Position numbers and translations under genes: made by a program. Source: a virus. From it: 37,199 nt of DNA. Below are positions 15,907 to 23,535 of the stretch, in pieces. Every line of letters starts with the position of its first letter. The first letter of the stretch is position 1. The stretch spans positions 1-37,199 of IMG/VR virus record IMGVR_UViG_3300045996_000523. One strand, written 5' to 3'. The notes beneath the pieces were generated by a model. The model saw only the letters and a list, made by a program, of their open reading frames with translations, made no database searches and had not been told where the DNA came from.

Positions 15907-17510
15907 TGGTTTCGACCTTTGAGGAAGCGCTACTCGCAGATACCAAGGATGTCCACCTCGCGGTGCGGGTCGGCCCGGCGATGGCAACCGGCATGGACTT
16001 CCTGACTGGCGCCTCGTTTGTTGATTGCGTTGAGGCGCATACCAGTCATGGCGTGGATCAGTTGGTCGGCTCGGCGACGCTGGTGATGCCGCTGCCGCGC
16101 GATCCGGTCGTGACGCTGGGCGCATCGGTGATGATCGAGGCCGGCTATGGCGACGCCCGCCAACGTATCTTCAGTGGTCGCATCCCCGAGGACGAGACGA
16201 GCTTCGATGAGAACGGCGGCTGGCTGGAGGTGCGGGCCGAGGGGTGGAGTTCGCTGCTCGCCTATCCCGAGTGGGAAGACATCGAGTACCAGGGACCGCG
16301 CACACTGCACGAGATCTTCCGGGCGCTGTGCAGCCGGCGGCAGGTGCCGCTCTTCGGCAACGACCTGACGACGACGACGACCGGCGCCCCGCTCCTGCTC
16401 GGCACGAACAACCGCGTCGATAGCGGCATCATCAGGATCGAGCGCGACACCAGCCCACTCGACTGGCTGGATCGGGTGAGCCGGCTCTTCGGCTACCGGG
16501 TGTTTGACGACGTCGATGGGCGGTTCTGGTTGCGGCGGATCTCGGGGCTGCCTGACAACAATAGCGCCGAGGCGACCTACACCGAAGGCGTCAACGGCGT
16601 CTCGTTCAGGAAGCACCGCGACCTTCATCCCGTCGTCACCTACTGGGAGGTATTTGGGGCGCGCTACACGGACGCACAGGGCGTTCCAGTTGAGATCAGG
16701 AGTATCCCCGCCTCGGTGCCGACAAATACGCTCCTAGACCCTCCTGGCTACTCCAGGGATAGTACGGGCGACGATGTGCTCGTGACGACGGCACTGGCAG
16801 ATGCCGCCCGCAACGCACACGAGGTCGACTACTCCGAAACGTCAACGGTCTTTACGTGGACCACGGAGGGCGACCCGCAGCGCAGTCTCGGCGAGTCGGT
16901 CGACCTCTACAGTCCGACCGCCGTCGAGACGTCGGCGAACGTCTGGTTGACCCGGATCGACCAGTCGGTGACGGATGATGGCTACTGGGCCGATATGGAG
17001 GGGTGGGCCGGGCACGGCCAGGTGCTGCCGGCCGGGAACGACTGTTCGACGGTGACACTGATCGGATCGGAGGGCAGGCACCTCGGCAGTGCAACGCTCA
17101 GTCACTACCGCCGACCAACCCCGGACGGGATGCAACTGACGTTCGCGTTCGAGGTGCCGGAGTACTACAGCACGATCACGGCGCGGGGCTGGGGGCACGG
17201 CGTCAACTCATACAATGACAATTCCCAGCTGGACGTGAGCACGTTTGAGATCTGGCAGAGTGGTACACGGGTGGCGCAGGGCGATCTTCCACGCCTCGCA
17301 GAACGACTACCGCGCCGTTACGATTACGATCAGGACCAGTACTGGTCGCGTCTCTCGATTGCGCTTAGCGGGTCGATTGAACCCGGCACGGCTGAACTGC
17401 GGATCATCGCCGGCGAGGAAACCATCGACGACGTTGACATCGTGGACGACTTCGAGATCCGCAACCTGACACTCGAAACGTGCGGCGTCGGCGAGCCGAT
17501 CATCGCATAG
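15906..17510 (+). CDS. Tail hub / baseplate protein
   Basis: A 534-residue protein. The N-terminal two thirds looks like phage hub proteins (gp27/gpD class): beta strands around QRIFSGRIPEDE, WLEVRAEGWSSLLAYPEW, RTLHEIFRALCSRRQVP, IRIERDTSPLDWLDRVSRLFGYRVF and DGRFWLRRISG. From about residue 380 a beta-sandwich-like tail follows (SATLSHYRRPTPDGMQLTF, then GTAELRIIAGEET), perhaps a sugar-binding or fibre-attachment domain. Its start overlaps the upstream stop (TAATG). Confidence 0.75.
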   Translation: MVSTFEEALLADTKDVHLAVRVGPAMATGMDFLTGASFVDCVEAHTSHGVDQLVGSATLVMPLPRDPVVTLGASVMIEAGYGDARQRIFSGRIPEDETSFDENGGWLEVRAEGWSSLLAYPEWEDIEYQGPRTLHEIFRALCSRRQVPLFGNDLTTTTTGAPLLLGTNNRVDSGIIRIERDTSPLDWLDRVSRLFGYRVFDDVDGRFWLRRISGLPDNNSAEATYTEGVNGVSFRKHRDLHPVVTYWEVFGARYTDAQGVPVEIRSIPASVPTNTLLDPPGYSRDSTGDDVLVTTALADAARNAHEVDYSETSTVFTWTTEGDPQRSLGESVDLYSPTAVETSANVWLTRIDQSVTDDGYWADMEGWAGHGQVLPAGNDCSTVTLIGSEGRHLGSATLSHYRRPTPDGMQLTFAFEVPEYYSTITARGWGHGVNSYNDNSQLDVSTFEIWQSGTRVAQGDLPRLAERLPRRYDYDQDQYWSRLSIALSGSIEPGTAELRIIAGEETIDDVDIVDDFEIRNLTLETCGVGEPIIA

Positions 17511-17520
17511 AAAGGGACAG

Positions 17521-17817
17521 ATGGCACAGCGACATACCAACCCAACCTCAGTAGCGAAGCGGGCCCGGATGCTGCGCCCGGTCGCCGAGGCGATCCTACG
17601 GCCCGAGGACATCCGGCGAGCCAAGCGGGTTGACCGGGCGATCACGCAGGACGGACGGGTGCGCAATGAACCGGCCTACTCGTCGGCGTGGGACGGCTAC
17701 CCGCACCTGATGATCGGCACGCGGCACCTCTGGATCGATGCGACCGGCGACCTGCGGATCAAGGCCGGGCACCCGACGTCTGATACCGACGGCGTCGTAG
17801 TGGGAACGCAGACATGA
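17521..17817 (+). CDS. Small tail-region hypothetical protein
   Basis: A 98-residue protein with AAAGGGACAG before ATG 17521. It has a basic helical start (SVAKRARMLRPVAEAI, EDIRRAKRVDRAI) and a beta-rich end with PHLMIGTRHLWIDATGDLRIKAGHP, the last part resembling short segments in tail fibres that end virion subunits. It overlaps the next gene by four bases. Probably a virion component; the family is unknown. Confidence 0.6.
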   Translation: MAQRHTNPTSVAKRARMLRPVAEAILRPEDIRRAKRVDRAITQDGRVRNEPAYSSAWDGYPHLMIGTRHLWIDATGDLRIKAGHPTSDTDGVVVGTQT

Positions 17818-18374
17818 GCGATCCGTGGGGCGAAGACATCCTCATCATTGAACTCGGGACGCCTGGACCTGCGGGCGCCGGCATCACAGCGCCGGAGAAG
17901 ACCGGCATCCTCGACCGGCTCACGGCGATCGAGTCGAATGAGGACACCCATACCCACGCCGTCACGACGCCGATTGTCGGACGCACCTCGCGCACCGGCG
18001 GCGCGGTCGGCACATTCAACAATACGACCGCGAACGGCACGCCGATCGAGTCGCTGCGGGTGACGCTCGCCGGCCTCGACACGACGAAGACGTATTTGGT
18101 GGAGGCGACCGGGTTCGCGAATATCTCGGCCGCTCCGGCTAGTGGCGCCTTCGTCTCGGCGGCGGCGCAGATCGAGGGCGTGCTAGGCACATTCCACGGA
18201 CATTCCACTGACGTAGCACTACTATCTGTGTCATGCGAGACGAGCGCCACCGTTTCGGGCGTGACGACCGTGACCGGCACGATCAACTGCAAGAACAACA
18301 TCAGCGCCAGCCACTTTATCAGTGACGGGCAATTCAAGTTGAAAGCGACGCCGCTACGAACAGGGGTTGCGTGA
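17814..18374 (+). CDS. Tail fibre-like protein 1
   Basis: A 186-residue protein starting in an ATGA overlap. Residues about 8-40 contain IIELGTPGPAGAGITAPEK and DRLTAIES, a collagen-like and coiled-coil start shared with the protein at 18759. The rest is Thr/Ala/Ser-rich beta structure (TTKTYLVEATGFANISAAP, CETSATVSGVTTVTGTINC), as in adhesin or fibre heads. Probably a trimeric host-binding protein; the receptor cannot be told. Confidence 0.65.
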   Translation: MSDPWGEDILIIELGTPGPAGAGITAPEKTGILDRLTAIESNEDTHTHAVTTPIVGRTSRTGGAVGTFNNTTANGTPIESLRVTLAGLDTTKTYLVEATGFANISAAPASGAFVSAAAQIEGVLGTFHGHSTDVALLSVSCETSATVSGVTTVTGTINCKNNISASHFISDGQFKLKATPLRTGVA

Positions 18375-18375
18375 T

Positions 18376-18759
18376 ATGGCACTACCGGCGCTTTGGCACT
18401 TTACGGGCGAACACTCGATCACGCAGGGTAGCGACTGGTATCGCACGCTCGGCCTCAAACTGGACGACGGCTCGTACCTCAACACGGCCGGCTATACGGC
18501 ACGGATGCAGATACGGGCCAGCAAGGAGTCGCCGACCGTCCTGCTGGAACTGACGACGGGCAACGGCCGTATTCAGGTCGGCATCCAGGGCTCGGCACCG
18601 AACCAGTACAACGTGCTCCTTGCCGTGCTCGGTAGTATCTCCTCGCCGCTCACTGACTGGGGGCTCGGCTACTACGACCTGGAGCTCGTCGACACCTTCG
18701 GCGTGCCGCAGCGGATCATCGAGGGGAACGTCACCCTCAACCGGGAGGTGACGCGCTAA
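18376..18759 (+). CDS. Baseplate upper protein-like Ig-fold protein
   Basis: A 127-residue protein. WHFTGEHSITQGSDWYRTL followed by LNTAGYTARMQIRASKES matches the pattern of small beta-sandwich proteins found with siphovirus fibres (BppU N-terminal-like), where a field such as L.GYTARMQIR is common. ATG 18376 is chosen over TTG 18367. Its stop overlaps the next ATG. It probably links fibres to the tail tip; moderate support. Confidence 0.6.
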   Translation: MALPALWHFTGEHSITQGSDWYRTLGLKLDDGSYLNTAGYTARMQIRASKESPTVLLELTTGNGRIQVGIQGSAPNQYNVLLAVLGSISSPLTDWGLGYYDLELVDTFGVPQRIIEGNVTLNREVTR

Positions 18760-19604
18760 TGGCTATCATCAAGATCATTGAGGTCGGCACGCCGGGGATA
18801 CCGGGCAGCATCACCGGGCCGGAGAAGATCGCCATTCAGGACCGGCTTACGGCGCTCGAAGCGTACAACCTCACCGACCTGGACGACGTCGTTATCGACA
18901 CCGCGCAGCGCGGCGACACCCTCTTTCGAGATAGCACGGGCTTCGTCAACCACTATGGGCTGACGCTCAACAACAAGCGACAGATGCAATTCCTTGCGAA
19001 CCTCGGCGCCGCGACGGTGACGACAGTGGGGTTCGCTGCTGCGCCGACCCTGACGGCGACGGTGAGCAGTGTCGACAACACGCTCGGCCCGTGGACCAAA
19101 CACACAACCACGACCACCCTCAACGACTTTACCGGCATGAACGGCGGGGGCGTGCTCAAAGACTGGGATCCCGAGTTTGTCGCGACGATTCAGCTGCCGA
19201 CCACGATCACGAGCTACCGACTCTGGGTTGGTCTGTTCTCTGGATCGATCCACACGTCGAGCGACCCGGTTATCGACGGCGCCGGCTTCCGCTACGCCAC
19301 CGATGTCGATGGCACGGCATTCTGGCGGTGTTGGTCGAACGATGGCACCAGCGGTGGAACCGCCACCACGACGACCGCGAGCGTTATTGCCGGGACACAC
19401 TACCGTCTGCGTATCCATGTTCAGGACAACACCTTTAGCAGCAACGATCAAATCCGCTTTTGGGTCAATGACGTGTTAGTGGCGACGCACACGACGAACA
19501 TGCCGAGGACCGGGATCGTTCTCATCCCCCACGTCCGGTTGACGACGCTGACCGCCGCCGCCCGTGAAATCTCTTGGGGGCGGGTTGCCCTCTCGCACAT
19601 CTAG
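18759..19604 (+). CDS. Tail fibre-like protein 2 (receptor-binding candidate)
   Basis: A 281-residue protein. The N-terminus IIEVGTPGIPGSITGPEK, DRLTALEA repeats the start of the protein at 17814, so the two probably attach to the same site. The C-terminal 200 residues are beta-rich and aromatic (YRLWVGLFSGSIHTSSDP, FRYATDVDGTAFWRCWSND, RLRIHVQDNTF), compatible with a jelly-roll or lectin-like head. This is the best receptor-binding candidate in the main tail module. Confidence 0.65.
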   Translation: MAIIKIIEVGTPGIPGSITGPEKIAIQDRLTALEAYNLTDLDDVVIDTAQRGDTLFRDSTGFVNHYGLTLNNKRQMQFLANLGAATVTTVGFAAAPTLTATVSSVDNTLGPWTKHTTTTTLNDFTGMNGGGVLKDWDPEFVATIQLPTTITSYRLWVGLFSGSIHTSSDPVIDGAGFRYATDVDGTAFWRCWSNDGTSGGTATTTTASVIAGTHYRLRIHVQDNTFSSNDQIRFWVNDVLVATHTTNMPRTGIVLIPHVRLTTLTAAAREISWGRVALSHI

Positions 19605-19612
19605 GGGTTGTG

Positions 19613-19987
19613 ATGGAGCCGCGTGTTGTCGTTGTCGCCATACCCGCGCAGCAGACGGAGATCGACCCGGCTCGTGTCCACGCCTGGCTCGCCGGGCAGG
19701 GCGTCACGGTGGGCGCGGTCAGCCTGCGCTATGTCAATGGGTCTGATGGCAGCCCTCCGCAGCGAGAGTTGCTGATCCAGACCGACGCCGACGTCGCGCC
19801 GTTGTTTGCAAACTGGTCGGCGGTGCCGCGTTCGGAGATGCGCGCCGCGCTCGTCGCCTATCGCAATTCGACACAGACGCTCTTGCAGGCCGCGTCGCCC
19901 ATTCCGGCAGCTGTCCACAAACAGTGGGTGCGGGATCTGAACGACCTGCTCCGGGCCGGCGTCGCTCAGTTCCGGGATGATGGGTAA
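19613..19987 (+). CDS. Hypothetical protein after fibre genes
   Basis: A 124-residue protein starting at ATG 19613 behind TAGGGG. It begins with strands (EPRVVVVAIPAQQTEI), has VHAWLAGQGVTVGAVSLRYV, and ends with helices (MRAALVAYRNSTQTLLQAA, VRDLNDLLRAGVAQF). No family is recognised. It may close the tail operon or serve as a fibre chaperone; this is from position only. Confidence 0.55.
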   Translation: MEPRVVVVAIPAQQTEIDPARVHAWLAGQGVTVGAVSLRYVNGSDGSPPQRELLIQTDADVAPLFANWSAVPRSEMRAALVAYRNSTQTLLQAASPIPAAVHKQWVRDLNDLLRAGVAQFRDDG

Positions 19988-19989
19988 GT

Positions 19990-20268
19990 GTGGAAGGGAT
20001 TGCGACATGGCTGATCCAAAATGGCGACAAAGCCTCGGTCGTCTCATTCCTGACTGCGGCCCTGTCCCTTACACTGCTTGGGCTGGGCAAGCAGTGGGTG
20101 GTTCTGGGCTGGGTCTATCGCCAGTGCGTCAAGGACAAAGAGGAGGCGCTGGAGCGAGAGCGCGAACTCCGCAAAGAAATCGACGATGGCAACAAGCAAG
20201 CGCTCGCCCGGCTCAAAGTGTACGAGGAAGTCCAGCGCACGACTCGCCAGCGGAAAACTTCGCAGTGA
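19990..20268 (+). CDS. Membrane protein with coiled-coil tail
   Basis: A 92-residue protein from GTG 19990. A membrane helix covers about residues 15-42 (ASVVSFLTAALSLTLLGLGK, then WVVLGWVY), followed by a charged coiled coil (DKEEALERERELRKEIDD). The pattern, a short hydrophobic start plus charged helical tail before the endolysin, would suit a holin-like or inner spanin-like protein. It overlaps the next gene by four bases (GTGA). Confidence 0.6.
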   Translation: MEGIATWLIQNGDKASVVSFLTAALSLTLLGLGKQWVVLGWVYRQCVKDKEEALERERELRKEIDDGNKQALARLKVYEEVQRTTRQRKTSQ

Positions 20269-20501
20269 TTGAATGGTTCAAGCGGATGGGGAAGATAATC
20301 CACTGCATGTTTGCCTACTGCGACGAGGCCGCCGCGGAGCCGGCGGCGGCGGAGGAGTCGAAGCGCCTGGTTAGCGAGCTCAACGAACGCATCGAGCATA
20401 TGATCCTCGATGAGGGCGTCGACCGATCCTGGCTGGAGCGGGCGGTGCTCAATCAACTCAAGGCGATGGAAGAGGAGCGGCGGCACGATGCTGGAGACTG
20501 A
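20265..20501 (+). CDS. Small helical hypothetical protein
   Basis: A 78-residue protein starting at a GTG overlapping the upstream stop. It has a short amphipathic start (IEWFKRMGKIIHCMFAY), an Ala/Glu linker and a long charged helix (ESKRLVSELNERIEHMIL). No family is recognised. Coupled translation with its neighbours puts it in the same prelysis set. Confidence 0.5.
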   Translation: MIEWFKRMGKIIHCMFAYCDEAAAEPAAAEESKRLVSELNERIEHMILDEGVDRSWLERAVLNQLKAMEEERRHDAGD

Positions 20502-21021
20502 GGAGTTCGTTTTGGTCCTCTTTGTCTTTCTCGCCTTCGTCACCATCGTCCTTGGCGGGTGGTTGGTCACGCTTGCCCTCATCGGTCGCTGGTTCGTTGA
20601 CCGCACCCTGAACACGACGCTCGGAACCCGGATCGGGCGCGTCCTCTGGTCGATGGGGACGGGCCTCTTTCTGATCGGCGTCCTCTTCGCCGCCCGCGCC
20701 ATCAAGGGCGTCGGATCACAGCCGCCCATCGACCCGTACTGGCTCTACGCCGCTATCCTTATGGCTATGCTCGCAGCGTTCGCATGGGCCACGGTATGGG
20801 CGCTGACCTGTGGCCCGCCACTGGTCGGCGCGCTGGCCGAGGGTATCCGTAACCGCCTCGGCGGCCTGCCTCAGCGTGAGGGGCGCACCCAGCTCCGCTG
20901 GCAGGATCGCGTCGCTCGTCGGCAGGGCGTCCAAGACGTGCGGCAGATCGCGCAGGACGACCGACAGACGGCGCAGGACACGCGGCAGACGCATCAGGAC
21001 ACCCGAGATCAGCAGGCATGA
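20488..21021 (+). CDS. Three-helix membrane protein with heptad-repeat tail
   Basis: A 177-residue protein with AGAGGAG about ten bases before ATG 20488. Three hydrophobic segments lie at about residues 6-36, 52-72 and 82-107. The soluble tail ends in four 7-residue repeats of the form RQxxQDx (20920-21003). It could be a holin-type protein by position just before the endolysin, but the long polar tail is not typical of small holins. Confidence 0.6.
   Translation: MLETEEFVLVLFVFLAFVTIVLGGWLVTLALIGRWFVDRTLNTTLGTRIGRVLWSMGTGLFLIGVLFAARAIKGVGSQPPIDPYWLYAAILMAMLAAFAWATVWALTCGPPLVGALAEGIRNRLGGLPQREGRTQLRWQDRVARRQGVQDVRQIAQDDRQTAQDTRQTHQDTRDQQA
20920..21003 (+). repeat. Four 21-base tandem repeats encoding RQxxQDx heptads
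   Basis: The units read RQGVQDV, RQIAQDD, RQTAQDT and RQTHQDT, and the DNA follows the same 21-base period (CGGCAG...CAGGAC). The heptad spacing suggests a helical or coiled tail on the membrane protein. Confidence 0.75.
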
Positions 21022-21067
21022 CACCCTGCTAGAATAGGGGCAGCAACGGAAGAGAGGAGCGCCAGCA

Positions 21068-22129
21068 ATGGCGACGCACAAGTACATTCTGAGCGCCGGA
21101 CACCGCAACACGAACCGGGGCGGCGCGTCGAACGAGATCAACTGGACGTTCCCATCATGTCTTGCCATTAAGCGCGCCATCGAGCGGCGCGGCGGCAAGG
21201 CATGGATCGTGCAACAGATGGACGGTGACAGTGACCCCACGTTCTACACCGCAGGCGGATTGCAGCAAGCCGCATCCCATTGTGTCAAGCTTTCGGATAC
21301 ATACGGGCCATTTGATGCTTACCTATCTTCACACTACAACGGCGGAGCCTCGCCGGGATTCCACGCGATCTACCCGGACGCCTCGGGTTTATCTCCGGGC
21401 AGTTCGGTTGATGTGGCCACAAACAACAGTCGAGACATCGCCGTCGCCGTCGCCATCAGAGATGCGGTCAAGGCGACGAACACAGTCGGGATGCTGAACT
21501 GGACGCGCCATTCACCGGGCGTGATGAATGAGGACGAAACCGGCGTCGGCGCGAAGGGCTACCGGCTCGGCGAGTTCGTCGGCACACTTGGATTCCGCGA
21601 CGAGACGACGCGCACGATCATCGAGGCGGGCAGCATTGACGTCGCTCGCGAACGGGCCTTCATCAACGACCCGACCTGGGTCAACAACGTCTACGCCGAG
21701 GCCGTCGTCAACGGCCTGGAAACCGTGTTCGGCAAGATGGGCAACGTCGCGCCGCCGCTGCCGCCGGTGCCACCTGACCCGCCGACGACGTATCCGGCAC
21801 CGCTCGCGATTCCCGAACTCGACAAATACAAGAGCGGTGACGTATCGACCATCCCTGCGCTGATTCCGTTCGGCACCGGCTACGTCGGCGTATGGGTCGG
21901 CGACCGTGCCAAGGCCGTGCGGCAGACGGCGCGGCTCCGCCACTTCGACGGTCGCACCGACGAGCGGGTCGGCCCGGACGTGACCGCCGGCCTTGTGTTC
22001 GACGTGGACTGGCTGATCCTCAAACCCGGCGATGCTAGCTATGTCGCGCTCTACCGGACAGCGTACGGAACCTTCATTCGGCAGCGTGAGACGATCCGGG
22101 TCGGCGACGACCGTAAGATAGGAGGGTAA
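21068..22129 (+). CDS. N-acetylmuramoyl-L-alanine amidase-type endolysin
   Basis: A 353-residue protein with AGAGGAG before its ATG. The N-terminal half matches Amidase_3 zinc amidases: SAGHRN (H12), ASNEIN (E23), YLSSHYNGG (H89) as probable zinc ligands, and TIIEAGSID with a likely catalytic Glu. It would cut the bond between muramic acid and the stem peptide. A Pro-rich linker (PPLPPVPPDPP, near residue 230) joins an unknown beta-rich domain (about 245-353), perhaps for wall binding. No signal peptide is seen, so a holin or similar is needed. Probable holins lie on both sides. Confidence 0.85.
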   Translation: MATHKYILSAGHRNTNRGGASNEINWTFPSCLAIKRAIERRGGKAWIVQQMDGDSDPTFYTAGGLQQAASHCVKLSDTYGPFDAYLSSHYNGGASPGFHAIYPDASGLSPGSSVDVATNNSRDIAVAVAIRDAVKATNTVGMLNWTRHSPGVMNEDETGVGAKGYRLGEFVGTLGFRDETTRTIIEAGSIDVARERAFINDPTWVNNVYAEAVVNGLETVFGKMGNVAPPLPPVPPDPPTTYPAPLAIPELDKYKSGDVSTIPALIPFGTGYVGVWVGDRAKAVRQTARLRHFDGRTDERVGPDVTAGLVFDVDWLILKPGDASYVALYRTAYGTFIRQRETIRVGDDRKIGG

Positions 22130-22131
22130 CC

Positions 22132-22455
22132 ATGAGTGAGCAGGCCGTCACGATCGCGTGGATCGAAAAGCTCCGCAGCGACCCGCCGCAACACTTCGGC
22201 AGGATGGTATCGCCTAGCGGCGCGTCACGCTGCGCGATGGGATGGCTCTATCAAGTAGGCCATGTCCCGCGCTGGCTCAGCAACGGCGCGTACATCGGAG
22301 AAGAGGGGGATCGGATCGTCTACCTCAACGACACGGTGCGGATGCCGCTGCCGCAGATCGCCAAGCACATCCGCGAGCGCGCCATCTACTACGGAGTTCT
22401 CAAAGTGGGCGAGGTCGCTGATCCCGTTACGAGAAAGGAGGCAGTGCATGTCTAG
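22132..22455 (+). CDS. Hypothetical protein after endolysin
   Basis: A 107-residue soluble protein starting two bases after the endolysin stop with GGAGG upstream. It contains CAMGWLYQVGHVPRWLSNG and NDTVRMPLPQIAKHIRER. A similar Cys-Ala-x-Gly segment occurs in small proteins whose function is not known to me. Nothing shows a lysis role apart from position. Confidence 0.55.
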   Translation: MSEQAVTIAWIEKLRSDPPQHFGRMVSPSGASRCAMGWLYQVGHVPRWLSNGAYIGEEGDRIVYLNDTVRMPLPQIAKHIRERAIYYGVLKVGEVADPVTRKEAVHV

Positions 22456-22501
22456 CTACAAGTGGACGTAGGCTGATCGTGCGTAGTGGAGGATCGTGGT
22501 G

Positions 22502-22711
22502 ATGCTGATCGACGCCATTGTCTTTATCACCGTCGCGATCCTCTACTACACACTATGGATCTCGATTGCGATCCATTCCAGCAAGGAGCGGATCGTCGAA
22601 CGACATCAAAGGATGGACCTCGATGGATCTCGCGTGGGTGTGGCTGATTGTCCTGGTCGTTGCTATCGCCGTGCTGTATGGACTTGGATTCTACGCCGCG
22701 AGGTCGTATGA
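22502..22711 (+). CDS. Small membrane protein (overlaps the next gene)
   Basis: ATG 22502 has GGAGG at 22488-22492 with nine-base spacing. It makes up to 69 residues: a membrane helix at about 3-25 (LIDAIVFITVAILYYTLWIS) and a charged segment (HSSKERIVERHQRMDLDG). The last 30 residues lie in the overlap with the next frame and look less like natural protein, so the end may be incidental. The signal-anchor shape could fit an inner spanin-like protein. Confidence 0.5.
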   Translation: MLIDAIVFITVAILYYTLWISIAIHSSKERIVERHQRMDLDGSRVGVADCPGRCYRRAVWTWILRREVV

Positions 22712-22736
22712 CCGATGGGTCACGTCGCAGGAGTAA
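22623..22736 (+). CDS. Very small membrane protein nested in overlap
   Basis: A 37-residue protein, mostly one membrane helix (WVWLIVLVVAIAVLYGLGFYAA) with a short tail. AAGGA lies about ten bases before ATG 22623. Its first 89 bases overlap the previous gene in another frame. There is no lipobox, so it is not a classic Rz1. Confidence 0.5.
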   Translation: MDLAWVWLIVLVVAIAVLYGLGFYAARSYDRWVTSQE

Positions 22737-22939
22737 TCCGCTGGCAGTCGTGGGACCGGGTATACCGGGCGACAGTCGACGGCAAGCCGGCTGAGCTCAT
22801 CGTCTCGGTGCGACGCGGCAAGCCACCCTATGTCGCGCACCTTTACCTCGATGCGGACTTCCTGGGGTCGTGGCCGGCGAGTACGATGCGCGAGGTCTAC
22901 GACGGTGCGGCTGAGCGCATCCGCGCAGGGGTTCAGTGA
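22715..22939 (+). CDS. Small hypothetical protein
   Basis: A 74-residue, soluble, beta-rich protein (VIRWQSWDRVYRATVDGKPAEL is the start in part; AHLYLDADFLGSWPAST; then a C-terminal helix). Its ATG lies inside the previous gene's end and its stop overlaps the next ATG (TGATG). The pattern WDRVYRATVDGK..ELIVSV looks like a compact beta-sheet protein with no recognised family. Confidence 0.5.
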   Translation: MGHVAGVIRWQSWDRVYRATVDGKPAELIVSVRRGKPPYVAHLYLDADFLGSWPASTMREVYDGAAERIRAGVQ

Positions 22940-23019
22940 TGGACTACTCGAATCGCTGGGTCTACATCGTCGCTGCCATCATCATCATTGGACTCATCGT
23001 CCTATTCGCGATCGAGTAG
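22939..23019 (+). CDS. 26-residue membrane peptide
   Basis: ATG 22939 overlaps the upstream stop. The product is little more than one membrane helix (VYIVAAIIIIGLIVLFAIE). It is coupled to a real neighbour and resembles the other tiny hydrophobic proteins in this cluster. Confidence 0.45.
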   Translation: MDYSNRWVYIVAAIIIIGLIVLFAIE

Positions 23020-23027
23020 CACGACAC

Positions 23028-23171
23028 ATGAAATGCAAGTGCATCACCGATCCACAGTTCGACCCGTATGGCCGGAAGCCACCGCATGAGATCAACCCGA
23101 CCCGGTTGGAATGCACTGAAACAGAAACGGAGAACGAGCCATGCCAAACGGATACAACATCGTCTACCTGA
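23028..23171 (+). CDS. Small Cys-containing hypothetical protein
   Basis: A 47-residue soluble product starting MKCKCITDPQFDPYGRKPP and ending in an acidic, Thr-rich tail. It carries four cysteines in pairs (CKC near the start, later C and C), which may bind metal. Upstream there is no strong ribosome-binding site; support is moderate. Confidence 0.4.
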   Translation: MKCKCITDPQFDPYGRKPPHEINPTRLECTETETENEPCQTDTTSST

Positions 23172-23227
23172 TCGCGGCGCTCCTGCTGATCGTGGCGCTG
23201 GCCCTGTACATCGCATCGGCCCTCTAA
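23141..23227 (+). CDS. 28-residue membrane peptide
   Basis: ATG 23141 follows ACGGAGAACGAG. The product is a single membrane helix (VYLIAALLLIVALALYIASA). It overlaps the preceding gene in another frame and its stop overlaps the next ATG (TAATG), so translation is plausible by coupling. Confidence 0.45.
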   Translation: MPNGYNIVYLIAALLLIVALALYIASAL

Positions 23228-23535
23228 TGGAGTCGCTGCGCTTCGACTGGCTACGGCGGGCGCTGCGGACGTTCGTACAGGCGTTCGTCGGGTCGCTGAT
23301 CCTGACACTCGTGCCGTGGCTCCAGACGATGCAGGAAGCCGTCGGCAGTGGCGACGATGTCGTGATTGATCCAAACTTCCTGCAAGCGACGGTCCTCTCG
23401 GCGATCATCGCCGGGATGATCGCGCTCGTCTCGGGGGTGCAGAATCTTTTGGAGGACAAGGTGCCGGCCGTTCCGGCGATCGGCAAAGCGCCGGCGAGCG
23501 GGGGGCAGAACCCAGTACCAGACGGGTCGACGTGA
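23227..23535 (+). CDS. Probable holin
   Basis: A 102-residue protein with two hydrophobic segments: about 13-35 (RTFVQAFVGSLILTLVPWL) and 54-73 (TVLSAIIAGMIALVSGVQN), separated by a short acidic loop, and a polar Pro/Gly-rich tail. A basic start (RFDWLRRALR), two helices, polar tail and a nearby endolysin fit small r1t-like holins of high-GC phages. Holins permeabilise the inner membrane at a set time. The call is from layout and context. Confidence 0.65.
   Translation: MESLRFDWLRRALRTFVQAFVGSLILTLVPWLQTMQEAVGSGDDVVIDPNFLQATVLSAIIAGMIALVSGVQNLLEDKVPAVPAIGKAPASGGQNPVPDGST

Noticed and set aside
21022-21067. Promoter before the endolysin (TAGAAT at 21030)
   Set aside because: No -35 box at a suitable distance; the gene is readily explained by readthrough from upstream.
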